From Saururus chinensis (Eukaryota; Streptophyta; Magnoliopsida; Piperales; Saururaceae): 64,000 bases of DNA. Location of the stretch: NCBI GenBank assembly GCA_035235625.1, contig CP141150.1, positions 3,534,001 through 3,598,000 of the forward strand. The letters are read 5' to 3'. This document shows positions 12,483-25,841 of the stretch, piece after piece (within the stretch, counting starts at the first letter, position 1; the number at the start of each line of letters is the position of its first letter). A program made the position numbers and the translations under genes. The notes beneath the pieces are model-generated. The model saw nothing but the letters and a program-made list of their open reading frames with translations. It was not told where the DNA came from and did not search any database.

Positions 12483-14363
12483 ATGTGAGTGAGTATTTAA
12501 GTACCTACCAGTTGATGATGATGTGGGAGCAATATTGTGCCCACTTGGATTCCCTATATGCTCAGCTTCTAGTGGTTAGGCAGCTTTCCAACCTCCAATT
12601 CAATCTAGCCATTATTGATAAATATTTTGGCTAAACTTCCAAATTTTATTTAGATGTACACCGTCATATTATCCACTTAATCATTGACATTTTCTTCAAA
12701 CTTGTAGTTTTCTATTATTGTTGATCATATTTTCTGCTTAATAAGTGAAATTTATGTCAGTATAAGTATCTTCACAAGGTGCTATGATTGTTTGAGATTA
12801 GTTTTAGGGCTTTAAGATGTTAAAAAATGCTTAGATTAACAAAGTACAGGCGAAAACATCATATTTAAAGTCACCAATATTTTTTTTCCTAATATCTCCA
12901 ATATATCTCAGATATATATCCGATATATCTTATCTTTGGGTTACCAATATATCTCCGATAAAATATATTGCGAACCATGGGCTCAGCCAATACATGGTTC
13001 AGCCAATAACAAGTACCACCATAACCACTTAGTCTCTAAATAACTTTGTTTTTGTTAGTTTTCTCTCTAAATAATGTTCCTAAATCCTTTTGTGGAAGTC
13101 CACAATCACAACTCTCATATTGCTCTTCAGATGTCTTGGATGCTTACAGTATTCAGTTGCAGCATACAGAACCCCAAAGTCCCTCAGATCAATGCCACAG
13201 TTATAGTTATTCATGTTTATTGTATACTCCGAAAGAAAAAAACTGAGCAGACAATAAATAATTCATAAACAGGAAGAAAGTCCTAAACAAGCTGATCTAA
13301 AGTCACGCTTTTTTCATCTAAGCAACATGTTGTTTAAAGATGATAATTTATCAAATCTAGCAGCCTATGTGTAGGAAAATTACAAGAGCCTCAATTGTGA
13401 CTGGAAATGTCCAATGAAATTATTTTAGCTGAACTTCATGAAGATGAAATTTCTATTAAAGAAAATGAAAACAAAATGTGAAATGTATAAGAGGAGAACA
13501 TATAAGATGGCATAATACTCGAAGAGGTCTATGAATATGTTACAAAATATGCTTTTGAGATTGATATAACGTTAAATTTTGCTATATACAAAGCTGTCCC
13601 AATAAGAAACATTTATCATCAGCAATCGATGCTATCCCGATAATATTTAACGTCAGTGGTCTAGAAGAAGAAAGGAAGATACAAACGGTCTCTAACTCGT
13701 ATCTGAAAATTTTAAACAGGCACAACACGTATAAAACTCTGTCCATATCCCCTCATGAGGACATAGTTATATACACAAGTTAACTCAATACCAAAAGATT
13801 GAGATGTATGTTACTCAAGAGTGTAACATAACCATAACTTGTCATGGGCATTAGCAGAAATATCAATTCCACCGATGATGACATCACTGAGCACCACCAC
13901 AACTCTGTAACCTAATACACCCAATTCCCCAAAACCACTTCGAAGTTAGAATACGCCCCACCATATGATTAGCCAATTAGTCCACCAAATCTATTCTTTC
14001 CTTTACCCGTCCGAAATTCCTTAGGTTTCAATCTAAAATGAAAGACTCAGCTCAGCCATCTACATGAAACAAGGAACTAACCTTTAAATATAAAATGGCG
14101 CCTTAATTCAGCACCAATATCAATTTCAAGCCGTTCTGAACTAAACCCATACCAGATAAAGCTATCAAAAAAGAAACTGGACATAATTAAGGCCAATCAA
14201 CCATCCCAATATCAGTTTTCAGCCCAAACATCTAAACAACGAATTGGGCCTATATAAAAAGCAAAAGCAAACGCATTCAGTCAACCAAGCGAAAGACAAA
14301 GAAGGAAAAACAAGCGTGACATACCGACCTCGGAACCAATAACAACAAGATGAAAAAGACCGA
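12483..14363. other. Intergenic and 3' flank of NDUFB7
   Basis: AT-rich sequence with a run of ATCTCCGATATAT-like repeats near 12885-12970. No coding region is supported. The NDUFB7 3'UTR extends into the right end. Confidence 0.45.
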
Positions 14364-14672
14364 TCAAGCATTGGCGGTGCTGGGAATGAGGCCGATCCCC
14401 GCGGGCTGGGGCTGCTTGAGCTTGGCCTGGGCCTCGCGGATCTTCTGCATCTTGAGCATGCGCTCCATGACGAGCTCGTACGCGCACTTCTCGTAGGTGT
14501 GGCGCTCCGCCTCGCACTTCCAGGGTAGGTAGAACTCGGTGGAGCGGCACTTGTTGAGCGGGATGAGCAGGTGTGCGCACTCGTCCCTGTACGCCAGCGG
14601 CACCCGCGCCTCTGCCATCTCCTCCTGCGTGGCCACCATCTTCTTCGACGACCTCAGATCGATCTCCTCCAT
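14364..14672 (-). CDS. NDUFB7: NADH dehydrogenase (ubiquinone) 1 beta subcomplex subunit 7
   Basis: A 102-residue protein in a single GC-rich exon. It is the accessory B18 subunit of mitochondrial complex I, which sits on the intermembrane-space face of the membrane arm. The sequence reads VPLAYRDECAHLLIPLNKCR and YLPWKCEAERHTYEKCAYE. Cysteines at 32/42 and 53/63 form the twin CX9C motif of a CHCH fold, oxidised by the Mia40 relay. The helix ELVMERMLKMQKIREAQAKL follows. I start at the ATG at 14672 because the shorter form matches the usual plant length (about 100 aa); the open frame extends upstream to 14849, but that part looks like 5'UTR. No N-terminal presequence is expected for this Mia40 substrate. 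It is divergent from SDG40, with a transposon between the two promoters. Confidence 0.93.
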   Translation of the reverse strand: MEEIDLRSSKKMVATQEEMAEARVPLAYRDECAHLLIPLNKCRSTEFYLPWKCEAERHTYEKCAYELVMERMLKMQKIREAQAKLKQPQPAGIGLIPSTANA

Positions 14673-14837
14673 CGCCCCCTTCCCCACCGGCTTCCCTCTT
14701 CCCCTCTCGATCGCAAAGCCTCGAGCTTTTCCCTTCTCTTCTCTCCTTCTGGACCTTCTCCTCTCTCCGCCTTGGCCTGCTTCATGGGTACAAAGCGTGG
14801 GCCGGGCCATTTTCATTAAGAAGTAAGAAAGCCTCCA

Positions 14838-15660
14838 TTCCCACCCCAAGAAGCTCCCACTTACTCCTTTTTCATAATTTTTTAGTGTAAATAGTATTTA
14901 CATCTCTTACACTATACTCCTTTAGTTTTTACTTTTTAGGGAGATAACTTTAGGTTACTTCACTTCATAAAATTTTTGCATCATTTTAAAATAACTTTTG
15001 GAACCTAAACCTTCTCCTTCGGAATAGAGTTATTGTAAAAAAAGTCATTTAAACCCTTTTTTTCTTTGTCCAAACAAAACTTAAAATGTATGCACATTTT
15101 TTATATTATAAATTTTTTCACTTGACCACTGGACTTCTTTAAAAGGCTTTATTTAAAAATAACTCTATTGTCATATCACGTATTATTCTTTTTTTAGGTA
15201 TAATACAAAGGGAACAAGTGATTTAACCTTATCTCACTTATCCAAATTTACTAATTTTTCTATCTTAATTTTTTAGGAAATTTATTTAAATAATAATTAA
15301 AAAATATATTTATCAATTTAAATTATTTTAGAAAATATTTTTTAAAGTGGTGTTACTTTTTGCCATACGCTAGCTAAGCAACTGGTGCCTGTATAATTTT
15401 TTTTTAATTTTATATAATTTCATCATTTGAAAAGACGAAATCAAACAACAAAATTGGGTTATGTTTGTAACACCTTAACCCAATTTCGTTATTTGAAACG
15501 ATGAAATCACCTTAAAGTTTATTTTGTCATTTCAAACAACGAAATCACCACATGTGACATTCCCACCCGAACCCGTGCCTACATCGTCCATATGGCTAAC
15601 TCGACCAGGCCTTCTGCCTTCTCCTGCTGCCCTCGCTGTCGATGCTAAGGATGCAGATTT
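14838..15660. repeat. Left terminal inverted repeat of the Pack-MULE-like element
   Basis: Imperfectly complementary to 19325-20111. The best-matching blocks are the outer 25 bp and about 15255-15655, which contains repeated TTTCGTTATTTGAAA-type units. Confidence 0.7.
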
Positions 15661-15768
15661 TACCCCGCTGGCTCTTGATTGATGACGTCACGTTACCCAA
15701 CCTATCAGTGACCAAAGCAACCATCAGCACCACGATGTCGCCAATCTGCCCCGGGTAGCCAAAGCTTC

Positions 15769-17286
15769 TGTAATAACCCTACTTTTTTTGATATTTTATC
15801 AACTTTATTATTTTCCTAAGTCTAAATATAATTCATTAAGACAAGCAAAAATACAAAAATTTGAGACCAGGAACAAAAGTTACAGCCTCGGGAAACGTGC
15901 TCTAAAAAACCGGTGGGAGCCACTTCATATGTAGGGGTAAACTAGTCCATAAATGGTCTCGTCTTATAGAGCTCATGAATACGAGCTCAACGGTACCAAG
16001 AACGTACAAAACGGAGTTTGGGATAGGAAGTTACGATTTTTTGAAATTTTTAGAAAAAAAATTATTAAAAAATTTGACTGCTCGGCGTGGCGTGCGACGC
16101 GCGCGTCCCACGCGGGACAAACGCGCATTCGTCATGCGCTGCCATGGTGCCGCCATTTCTGGTGGCACCCTCTAGTTCCGCCGATGGTGCCCGCTGGAAA
16201 CCTCCCCCTCGCCTCTATAAATAGGCCATTCCTGCCAGTTTTTCACCAAACTTTCGATTTTTCACCCCTTTCACTGTTTTCCTCATTCCCGACCCATTTT
16301 AAGCCCGAATTACATGATCCAAGACCCGTTTCCAACTAAATCAAGGGTGCTCTACACATCAGAAATGTTATTTTTCCAAGGTGACCCCTCTAAGACCTCG
16401 AAAAATATGCCCTTTCTCTAATCTTCTCCTTTTCACCTTTTTACTGTTTCTGGACCATTTTAAACCCGTTTCAGCCCGTTCAAAAGCCATACCCCACTAA
16501 ATCGAGGGTGCTCTACGCGGTGGGACTGTTATTCTATCAAATTTTCTGTTTGAAGGAAGAATCTTCTACGAGGGGATTCTCTTATACTTCGCACGCGTTA
16601 TAGGTAGGCGGCTTTAATTTCTAAACCATATGTCAAGATTTTGACTCGCCAAAGCTTTATTAAAGATATTTTCTCAAAGAAAATTCTGTCTTAAAAAGCA
16701 TCTCCTATTTTCAAAAATTTCTTCTAGATTTGGGTAATCGTACCCTCTGGATAGTCCTTGGTTTCTTGAAACTAAGGGTTATTATTCTGGATACAGCCAA
16801 ATTTGGCTTTTGGCGCGCACAGGACTGGGATATCATGGAGAATTCCCTTTTCTTTATCTCTCGTTGCCTCATGAGTGCAGGTGTAAGTCGTCTGGTATTG
16901 CGACATTCTGTGACGATCGATGTTTTCAGATTTTGAAAGAAAGATGGCACAATATTTCTACATGCATATTTTTAGAACTTAACTCAGGCTACTGAGTATA
17001 AATTTACTCACCCACCCTTCGATTTTGCAGGTATATGATTTGAATACTATGAAGTCGACGAAGAGCTTTTCTTTGTAAAATTATAGTTTTTGTACTTTTC
17101 ATGTATATTTTTTTTTGAAAATTTTGTACTGCATGATGTATAAAGGCATGTTATGCCAAATTTTGAAAATCTTTGTATATTATAAAATATGTGTAATTAC
17201 TCTTTTGGTACACAGTGATCCTTAGCAATTGTATTTAATATTCATTATATGTTTCAAAAATTATGATGAATATGAAGGGTATTACA
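15769..17286 (+). mobile_element. Solo LTR, 1.5 kb, with intact target duplication
   Basis: Starts TGTAATAACCC and ends GGGTATTACA, with TG..CA and matching short inverted termini. It is flanked by a perfect 5-bp duplication GCTTC (15764-15768 and 17287-17291). No internal coding region is present, so this is a recombined solo LTR. Near its 3' part ACTCACCCACCC precedes TTTTGCAGGT, a module also seen in the other large LTRs of this window. It is nested inside the Pack-MULE-like element and is therefore younger. Confidence 0.85.
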
Positions 17287-17429
17287 GCTTCTGGTTGTCA
17301 TAACCAAATAAAAACTTGCTCTCAACTAATAAATCAACGCATCTGCATGCAAAGCGAGAGAAGCGTTTGCATGCAAAAGCGACATATGGAGATTTTGTCC
17401 AGCGGCCAAAAAATATGACACAATGTCAC

Positions 17430-17949
17430 CAAACTTAGCAATTGCCCCGCCAGCCCAGTCTGCCATCATCTACTTCTACACCTCCTCTCTCACTCTCAGT
17501 GTCGACCCGCTTAGCACCGCAACCACCCTCATTGTGTTCTTGGGCGGCTAGTAGAAGGGGAACAACAGAGTCGTCACTCCAATCACCCTCTCTCTATAAT
17601 ACACTGACGCATTTATGGCATCGTAGTAGATTCCCTCGCTCTAGTTCGGATTCTTGTCTGTGACGTTGAAGGAGATAGCGGTGGTCTGGAAGCCATTCTC
17701 TTGGGTGAGCACAGGGAAAGAGAAGGACCGCACGTGGAAGCGGGAGCAGAGGCTGAGCCATAGGATGAAGGCAAGGATGCCGATGATGAGGTGTAGGAGG
17801 AAGAGAAAGATGGTGCATACCAGCTTGGAGATGCTAGAAGTGAGGCTATCCTTGACTGAGTGGGCATAGTAGCAGGTCCAGCAGGTCTTCATTGGCCGGC
17901 TCTGCATGGGAGCCTCCCGTGGTATCTCTGTGATGCTATGGCTAGACAT
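17430..17949 (-). pseudogene. LEA2 / NDR1-HIN1-like (NHL) gene fragment
   Basis: From about 17949 the minus strand encodes MSSHSITEIP, then SRPMKTCWTCYYAHSVKDSL and a hydrophobic transmembrane segment (LVCTIFLFLLHLIIGILAFI), followed by FHVRSFSFPVL and ISFNVTDKNPN. This is the order of NHL-type membrane proteins of the LEA_2 family. A stop interrupts the frame after DKNPN. Past it another frame near 17600-17440 shows VYYRERVIGVTT and PPKNTMRVVAVL, resembling the C-terminal part of the same family. Stop and frame changes make it non-functional. It lies next to the GRAS fragment inside the transposon. Confidence 0.75.
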
Positions 17950-17986
17950 CTTTGTCGCCAGTGACTGCAAATCTGCAATGTGAGGT

Positions 17987-18570
17987 CTAAATGGGAAGGA
18001 GATTTTCATTTTGTGAAGCTTTAGCCGCGATGATGCTCTGGATCCCGGCCGCGAAGAAGCTAACCTTGATGTCGATCCAGTTGGGGTCATCCCGTGCCAT
18101 GTAGGCGTCAAAGCAGTCAAACCAGGCGCTGAAAAAGAAGAGTGCCTCGATGAAGTGGTTGTTGAAGGATAGGGAGTTGTGGTTGGCCTCCGCCTCTGTC
18201 ATCATCATGACGCAGGGCAGGAGACTCCTCGCCACCTGCATCAAGTTCTCTAGGCTCTCGGCCTGCACTAGCATCGTCCTCAGCACCAGCGACTAGTACA
18301 CCGCAACCCTTTCTCCTTCCTCCCTCTCGAACATGCCTTCCCTCAGCTCCTTCATGGCCCCCACCATGACTTGTTTGAACACTAGGAGCAAGCCCAGCTC
18401 ACTTGCAAAATTCATCAAACGAGTCCCTATCTCTGTGATCGCCTCTCTTGACGTCCCCACCGCACTGATCTTGAGGAGCTCCACCGGGCAAGAATGCCTC
18501 AACTATAGAGCATGCATCAACACGATCCAATGGAGGCCAAGCCTGATGCCGAGGTCAACCATATGGATCT
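17987..18570 (-). pseudogene. GRAS-family transcription factor fragment
   Basis: The minus strand shows HMVDLGIRLGLHWIVLMHAL (a decayed VHIID block) near 18570-18510, then a stop, then CPVELLKISAVGTSREAITE and EIGTRLMNFASELGL (18480-18390). After a stop or frameshift near 18293, LRTMLVQAESLENLM, TEAEANHNSLSFNNHFIEAL and FFFSAWFDCFDAYMARDDPN follow, ending near 17987. This is the middle of a GRAS domain (VHIID through PFYRE-like blocks). The N-terminal part and the C-terminal SAW motif are missing. Internal stops make it a relic. Which GRAS subfamily it came from is unclear. Confidence 0.82.
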
Positions 18571-18764
18571 AGCAGTGAATGGAAAGTTGGAGGCGATGTG
18601 GAGATGGTGAATGAGTGTCCCATTTGAAAGTCGGAGTGGACGGCAGCGCATTGGTGAAGTAGTAGACAACCCGCTGCACATGCTAGAGAAGAAGTCATCG
18701 CACTACCCGGCTACAAGGGCCACAAAGTTGTCGTCTGCATAGGCCATGACGAAGTCCTTAGACT

Positions 18765-19316
18765 CTAAGCAGGGAGCGAGGTTGCTTGCAAATGAGAAGA
18801 AGGTCTAGAGGGCCAGGGAGAGGGAGCGGCGGAGGCTAGGGAGGTGGGGGCTGAGGAAGTCTTCAGTGTAGACGCCATCATAGAGGTAGAAGATGGGGCG
18901 TTGGACATGTCCTGCAGCAAGCCATAATAGGTCAGCCATGCCCTAGTCACTGAAGCTCCTTTTGAAGCCCGACCTAGCTCACAGGTGCCCTTCCACTGGG
19001 TTGGCATGATAGCCATGTCGCGGTCCCTGAAGCTCGGGCTATCTAGCCAGATGTCGGTGTTAAGCACCTCGATGATCACGTCGTGGTCAGTGTGGGATGC
19101 GTCCCATATGTTGCATCCCGTCGGCTCAGGCTCCAGCCCGAGGAGGCTCGGGCTTCTTGTGGTGTGCAGTTGATACACTGCCTCGGGGCTCACTGTCAGC
19201 ACACCTTGGCTGGCCTCTGCTTCCTCTTCAGTGAGTTGCACGGAGAAGCCATGGAAGGCTATGTCATAGCTGTACAGTATCCTGTTGGTCGGGTCTTCGG
19301 TAGCTGACTCTAGCAT
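18765..19316 (-). pseudogene. Subtilisin-like serine protease (SBT) N-terminal fragment
   Basis: The minus-strand frame begins with an inhibitor I9-type prodomain: ILYSYDIAFHGFSVQLTEEE, then GVLTVSPEAVYQLHTTRSP and LLGLEPE. It runs into the start of the S8 catalytic domain with DVIIEVLNTDIWLDSPSFRD and WKGTCELG. In active plant subtilases the block is VLDTGVWPES, where the Asp is catalytic; here it is VLNTDIW, so the catalytic Asp is replaced by Asn. The His and Ser regions are absent, and the sequence after WKGTCELG loses similarity. This is an inactive fragment and the third gene piece captured by the element. Confidence 0.85.
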
Positions 19317-19324
19317 AGTTATGG

Positions 19325-20111
19325 CCTATGCCACTAAGGATTGGTACCATGGAGATGGTGGGAGAAGGCTAAAGACTTGGCCAAGTTGGCCATATGGATG
19401 ATGTATGCATGAGTTCAAGTGGGAATGTCACATGTGGTGATTTTGTCGTTTGAAACGACGAAATAACCTTTAAGGTGATTTCGTCATTTCAAACGACGAA
19501 ATTGGGTTAAAGTGTTATAAACATGACCTATTTTCGTTATTTGAAAGGACGAAATCAACTTAAACTTGATTTTGTCCGTCCAAAGGACAAAATTATATAA
19601 AAATTTTAAAAAAACCATCCATGCACTAGCACTTGGTTGGCATTTGTGTGGTAAAAAGTAACACCACTTTGAAAAATATTTCCTAAAGTGATCCAAATTC
19701 ATAAATATTTTTTTAAATTATTATTTAAATAATTTTCCCTAATTTTTTTATTAAATAAATATAACACCAATAAAACCCTTATACGATATTTTATTTAATT
19801 TTTAAAAATAGAGAAAAAGGTGACGTGAGATGATTTATTTATAATGTTATGAGAGAAAGTGAAGTTCTTTCTCTATTTTATATTAATAATTATATTTAAA
19901 AAATTAATAATTTTAATTCCATGATGAAACATACTTCTAAGAGAAAGGCTTGCAAATACTCTTTTTAGTATCTAATCACTTGAATTGAACTAAACAAAAT
20001 AAAACTTAATATATGACACAATTTGTTTGGATAAATAAAATTATTAATTTAAAAAGAAAAAATATAAAATTAATATATAATAGAATAAATGGGAGATTCT
20101 TGGGGTGGGAA
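19325..20111. repeat. Right terminal inverted repeat of the Pack-MULE-like element
   Basis: Inverted partner of 14838-15660. It ends TGGGGTGGGAA at 20111, about 180 bp before the SDG40 start codon, and includes a Stowaway-like insertion. Confidence 0.7.
19870..20051. mobile_element. Stowaway-like MITE, copy 1
   Basis: An AT-rich insertion with ends resembling CTCTATTTTATATTAATAAT and its complement near 20051. It shares the internal text CACTTGAATTGAACTAAACA with the copies at 40237-40427 and 52149-52325. Confidence 0.55.
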
Positions 20112-20288
20112 GAGAGATGTTCTATAATGGGGCTAACGAGGAACAGGTTCCGGTGAAGTATTTGGTACTGGGCCTGCACTCAGACTGGTCTGGCCCATTT
20201 TTGCGCGCGAGTCCACTCCTCCCTCCTCGTCGCTTGGCCTCCTTCCTGCGCCGGCAGCTCATGGGTGGCCGGCGGGAGATTGGGGACG

Positions 20289-23200
20289 ATGGAAGGAGGA
20301 GAAGACGGAAAGCTGGAAGCTTTTCTCAAGTGGGCAGCGAACCTCGGCGTCTCCGACTCGCCGGGCTGCTCCGATGCGTGCGCGTCTCAACGTTCGACGT
20401 GTTTGGGTCAATCTCTTCTCGTCTCGCAGTTCCCTGAAGCCGGCGGGTAAGCCTTTTGGATTGATGAGTGCAGGGAAGAAAAGGTGGGAATTTTCTTGCG
20501 ATTTTTGTATACTGGATTGAAGGAACCGCTTGTGGGGGTTTTGCAGGCGGGGTTTGGCGGCTGCCCGCGAGCTAAGAAGGGGAGAACTCATCCTCAGAGT
20601 CCCCCGAGCTGCTCTGATGACGAGGGAGAGCTTGTTGAAGGATGAGAAGTTGGCGCTTTCTGTGAAGAAATACCCTCACCTCTCTTCGACCCAAGTGGGT
20701 TTTTTCTCTACCTACTTTTTCGTTTGGTTCTGTTGGGTGAATTTGAACATGCAATGCGACCGTTATGATCCTCTTCTTCGTTTTTCCTACTGTATTCTGC
20801 TCTAAAGTATCTCCCCTCTGCTGTTTATTGCTTGTTTCACTATGTTGGCAAAAGAGCTTCAGGTATTCAATATGTTCTGTGACTAGTGGGATTTGAGACG
20901 GAAGAGCCTCCGGAAAGTACTTCCATTCTGATCATAGAACGCTAAGTGCACTGGGGTTCCAATCTTTGGGGATTTTATTCCCAGGAGTGGTTCTCGCCGC
21001 CAAAATGGCGCCTAGTAACACGTGCAAGTTCAATTTATCCGGAAAATTGTGCAAGGAAAGAAAGCTCTCGGATCCCACTTACTCCTGACATCACATTTCC
21101 TGGTTGCACTTATTATTTCTTCTTTCTTTGAAAATCTTCTGATGTTGGGATTTTATTCGGGGAGTGTATGGCTGTGCAACGTTCTGTAGTTTGACTAGGA
21201 GATTATCTGGAATGAGAATGTTTCGAGATCAATGAATTTGGAAGCATATAAGGGATTGTATTAGAGATTGTCATCATCCGGAAGAGCTTGGAAAGAGCCA
21301 AATACAATACTGTCTACTTGCTGGGATCCCATAAAAGTGGTAGTCTGAGGAGAATGTTGATGAAGTTAGTGGGGAATACAGAGAGATCTGTTTAAACGTC
21401 AAAATAACCGACAGATTAACAAAATGGCCGATTTATTTTGCCAACCCCAAGGCCCATTTGGTTGGTGTATGGTTAATGATGAAGATAGGACATGTCTACG
21501 CAAGACCCTTGAGAAACTAATATGGTCTGAAATTTACTATTCATTGATGGTGAATGGAACGAAATATCTTTATCTGAGTGTATTGAACATATTCGAAGAT
21601 GTCATTCCAAGTGAGGGTATAGCTTGTAACATAGTATGCTAGTGTAGCAAAATGTATGTTACTGGTCTAACTACCGGCAATAATGTATTTGTTGTGAATT
21701 CCAACAGCTTAATACAGAAGGATATACTAACACTTTTGGACAGGACTCCCAGAATGGTAAAGTGGCATCTTAAAATTGGTCGTCTTGAAATTCTTTAAAT
21801 ATTAAGAAAAAAATTTATAAAACATTGCATGGAGAACTATTTCCTCTTCATCAAAGGTACAAGCTCCCTTAATTTCAATATTAGACAAAATACAACATTT
21901 TTTTATATAGCACATTTGTGGCTTAGATTAATGTTATCACGTGCTGAAGTAGGAAATATAATTTATGCACAGTTTCCACATCTTATTTTATCATACTTTA
22001 ATCTTTAATTGATTACAGCGACCAACTTTACTTGTAATAAATGATTTCACAATATCATTTTCTCATTTCTACACTTTGCTGTAAAGAAAATTAATTATAA
22101 AATGCTTACTTCAGGTATTATCCGTGCTTTTACTCGCTGAAGTGGGAAAAGGAAGAGATTCTTGGTGGGCGCCTTATTTGATGCAATTACCTCGCACATA
22201 TGATACTCTCTCAACATTCAATAAGTTTGAGATACAAGCTCTTCAGGTACAAACTTTGTATTCTTCTTTCCATGCTTAAGACTTGTCTTCTATATGAAGA
22301 ACTAGCCATTCGGGGCTTCGGTTTTCTTAATTTTGCTTATATATAGGTGGATGATGCTATCTGGGCTGCGGAGAAGGCTGTTTCAAAGGCTTGGTCAGAC
22401 TGGAATGAGGCTGTATATCTCATAAAAGACATTGGACTGAAGCCTCAGTTCGCAACTTTTAGATCATGGCTTTGGGCATTCTCAACTGTTAGTAAATAGA
22501 AAACTTTTTTCCTATCTTTTGATAATTTTTTTCATAGTTTTTTTTATAGCAGAAGGCTTTCATAATACAGAATTTCAAGGACAATTCTGTATCTTGAGGT
22601 TGAGCTTGGGATTCGATCCATTCTTAGTAGTGAATTTGTAGTAAGTTGTCTAGGATGGTCCAGGGGATTATACGAGTGCACCCTTCTGCATCTCAACTGT
22701 GCATTTGCAGAAGCCGGTATTGGTCTGTAGCTACCCCACCACAGTAGCACTTTCCTCAGGGCCCAATTTATGTTCTCTCTTTTTTTTAATTTAATAGTTT
22801 AATAACATTTAAAATCTGTTTTTGTATTTGTAAGATCTCTTCCAGGACCCTGTATGTACCATGGGACGATGCTGGATGTTTGTGCCCAGTGGGCGATTTC
22901 TTCAATTATTCTGCTCCTGAAGCGTCATCTTTATACTCAGGAGAAACAACGGCAGAGTGTTCTCCTTGGCAAGCTACTTCATTGACAGAGGACGAAGAGA
23001 ACTTAGAGAAATCCTTAGGTTTGGTCAAATTGCATGAGACCATTTATAGGTTAACAGATGGTGGATATGAAGAACATGCCACCGCATATTGTTTCTATGC
23101 AAGAAAGAATTATCAAATGAGAGAGCAGGTGTGAGCTAATCCCTCTTAAACACTATTACCTAATTTTTTTTTAAATTCATTTTTTTTCCAGTCCAGTACT

Positions 23201-23948
23201 ATTCACTCTGCCTATGGTGTTATTTACTTTCTTTATTACTTAGTGCATCAAATGAAATACGGTAGAACTTATCTTCTCTGATACATATTTGTAGGTTCTT
23301 ATTGGTTATGGCACGTATACAAATTTGGAGCTTCTTGAGCACTATGGCTTTGTTTTGAATACTAACGTAAATGACAAGGCTTTTATTCAACTGGACCCTG
23401 GTGTCATCTCCTTCAGTTCCTGGCCTTCGGATACTCTTTATATTCAGCAAGATGGGAAACCTTCATTCGCCTTACTGTCTACATTGCGCTTGTGGGCTGC
23501 TCCTCCAAACCTCCGAAAGTCTCTTGCCTACCTCGTTTACTCAGGATCAATGCTCTCAGCAGAGAGTGAGATGTTTGTCATGAACTGGTTGGTAAACAAG
23601 TGCCATGATGTCTTAAATAAGTTGCCCACTACCATGGAAGAGGATCGTTTCTTGATCCTTATTATTGAAGAGATGCTAAACCAGAAAATTCAACACGGTT
23701 GTGGCAAGAAGGTTGCCTGCGATGCTGAGATAGCCAAATTCTTTGAAACGATGGGTATGAGTAAGTGTGGTGATGGTAATCTGTCTCAACTGTCCAGTAA
23801 GGTTTTAAGATCAATGGAAAGATGGAAGCTTGCTACCAGATGGAGGTTTATGTACAAAAAGATGCTTTCTGATTGCATTTCCTATTGCAATGAGAGGTTA
23901 ATTTCTCTGCAATCAAATAATGTATGTGCTTCGAAAAATTATTCATAG
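20289..23948 (+). CDS. SDG40: SET-domain protein lysine methyltransferase, SDG40-like
   Basis: Six exons with GT-AG borders and consistent phases: 20289-20446, 20547-20694, 22115-22246, 22347-22487, 22835-23128 and 23295-23948, giving 508 residues, close to Arabidopsis SDG40. The SET domain begins GRGLAAARELRRGELILRVP (from residue 53) and continues through an insert to ISSRTLYVPWDD. It then reads PVGDFFNYSAPE (211-222), whose Asn corresponds to the SET NH motif, and ends at GYGTYTNLELLEHYGFVL (295-312), the YG/NxELLxxYGF signature of the Rubisco LSMT class. The C-terminal half (about 330-490) corresponds to the LSMT substrate-binding domain. This class methylates lysines on non-histone proteins; the substrate of SDG40 is not evident. 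The start ATG is the first in frame before the conserved region. Intron 2 is 1.4 kb. Three decayed fragments of this gene lie elsewhere in the window. Confidence 0.92.

Positions 23949-25841
<1,893 letters not shown>

Larger units (their letters stand above)
14838..20111. mobile_element. Pack-MULE-like element carrying three captured gene fragments
   Basis: The outer ends are inverted copies: the left end at 14838 reads TTCCCACCCCAAGAA, and the complement of the right end at 20111 reads the same, followed on both sides by CTCCCA. Further in, about 400 bp of inverted similarity pairs 15255-15655 with 19325-19745 (for example CACATGTGACATTCCC at about 15550 and its complement at 19421-19437). 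Between the arms lie minus-strand pieces of a LEA2/NHL gene, a GRAS gene and a subtilase gene. No transposase is visible. Long terminal inverted repeats plus several unlinked gene fragments are the hallmark of Pack-MULEs. I could not find a clean 9-bp target duplication, so the superfamily is inferred. It contains a nested solo LTR (15769-17286) and a Stowaway-like MITE near 19870-20051. Confidence 0.7.

Noticed and set aside
14539-14890. Plus-strand frames opposite NDUFB7
   Set aside because: Shadows of a strongly GC-biased coding exon on the other strand.
20105-20437. Alternative upstream start and frame for the SDG40 gene
   Set aside because: It is in another frame and lies partly in the transposon terminal repeat; the ATG at 20289 joins correctly to the conserved SET start.
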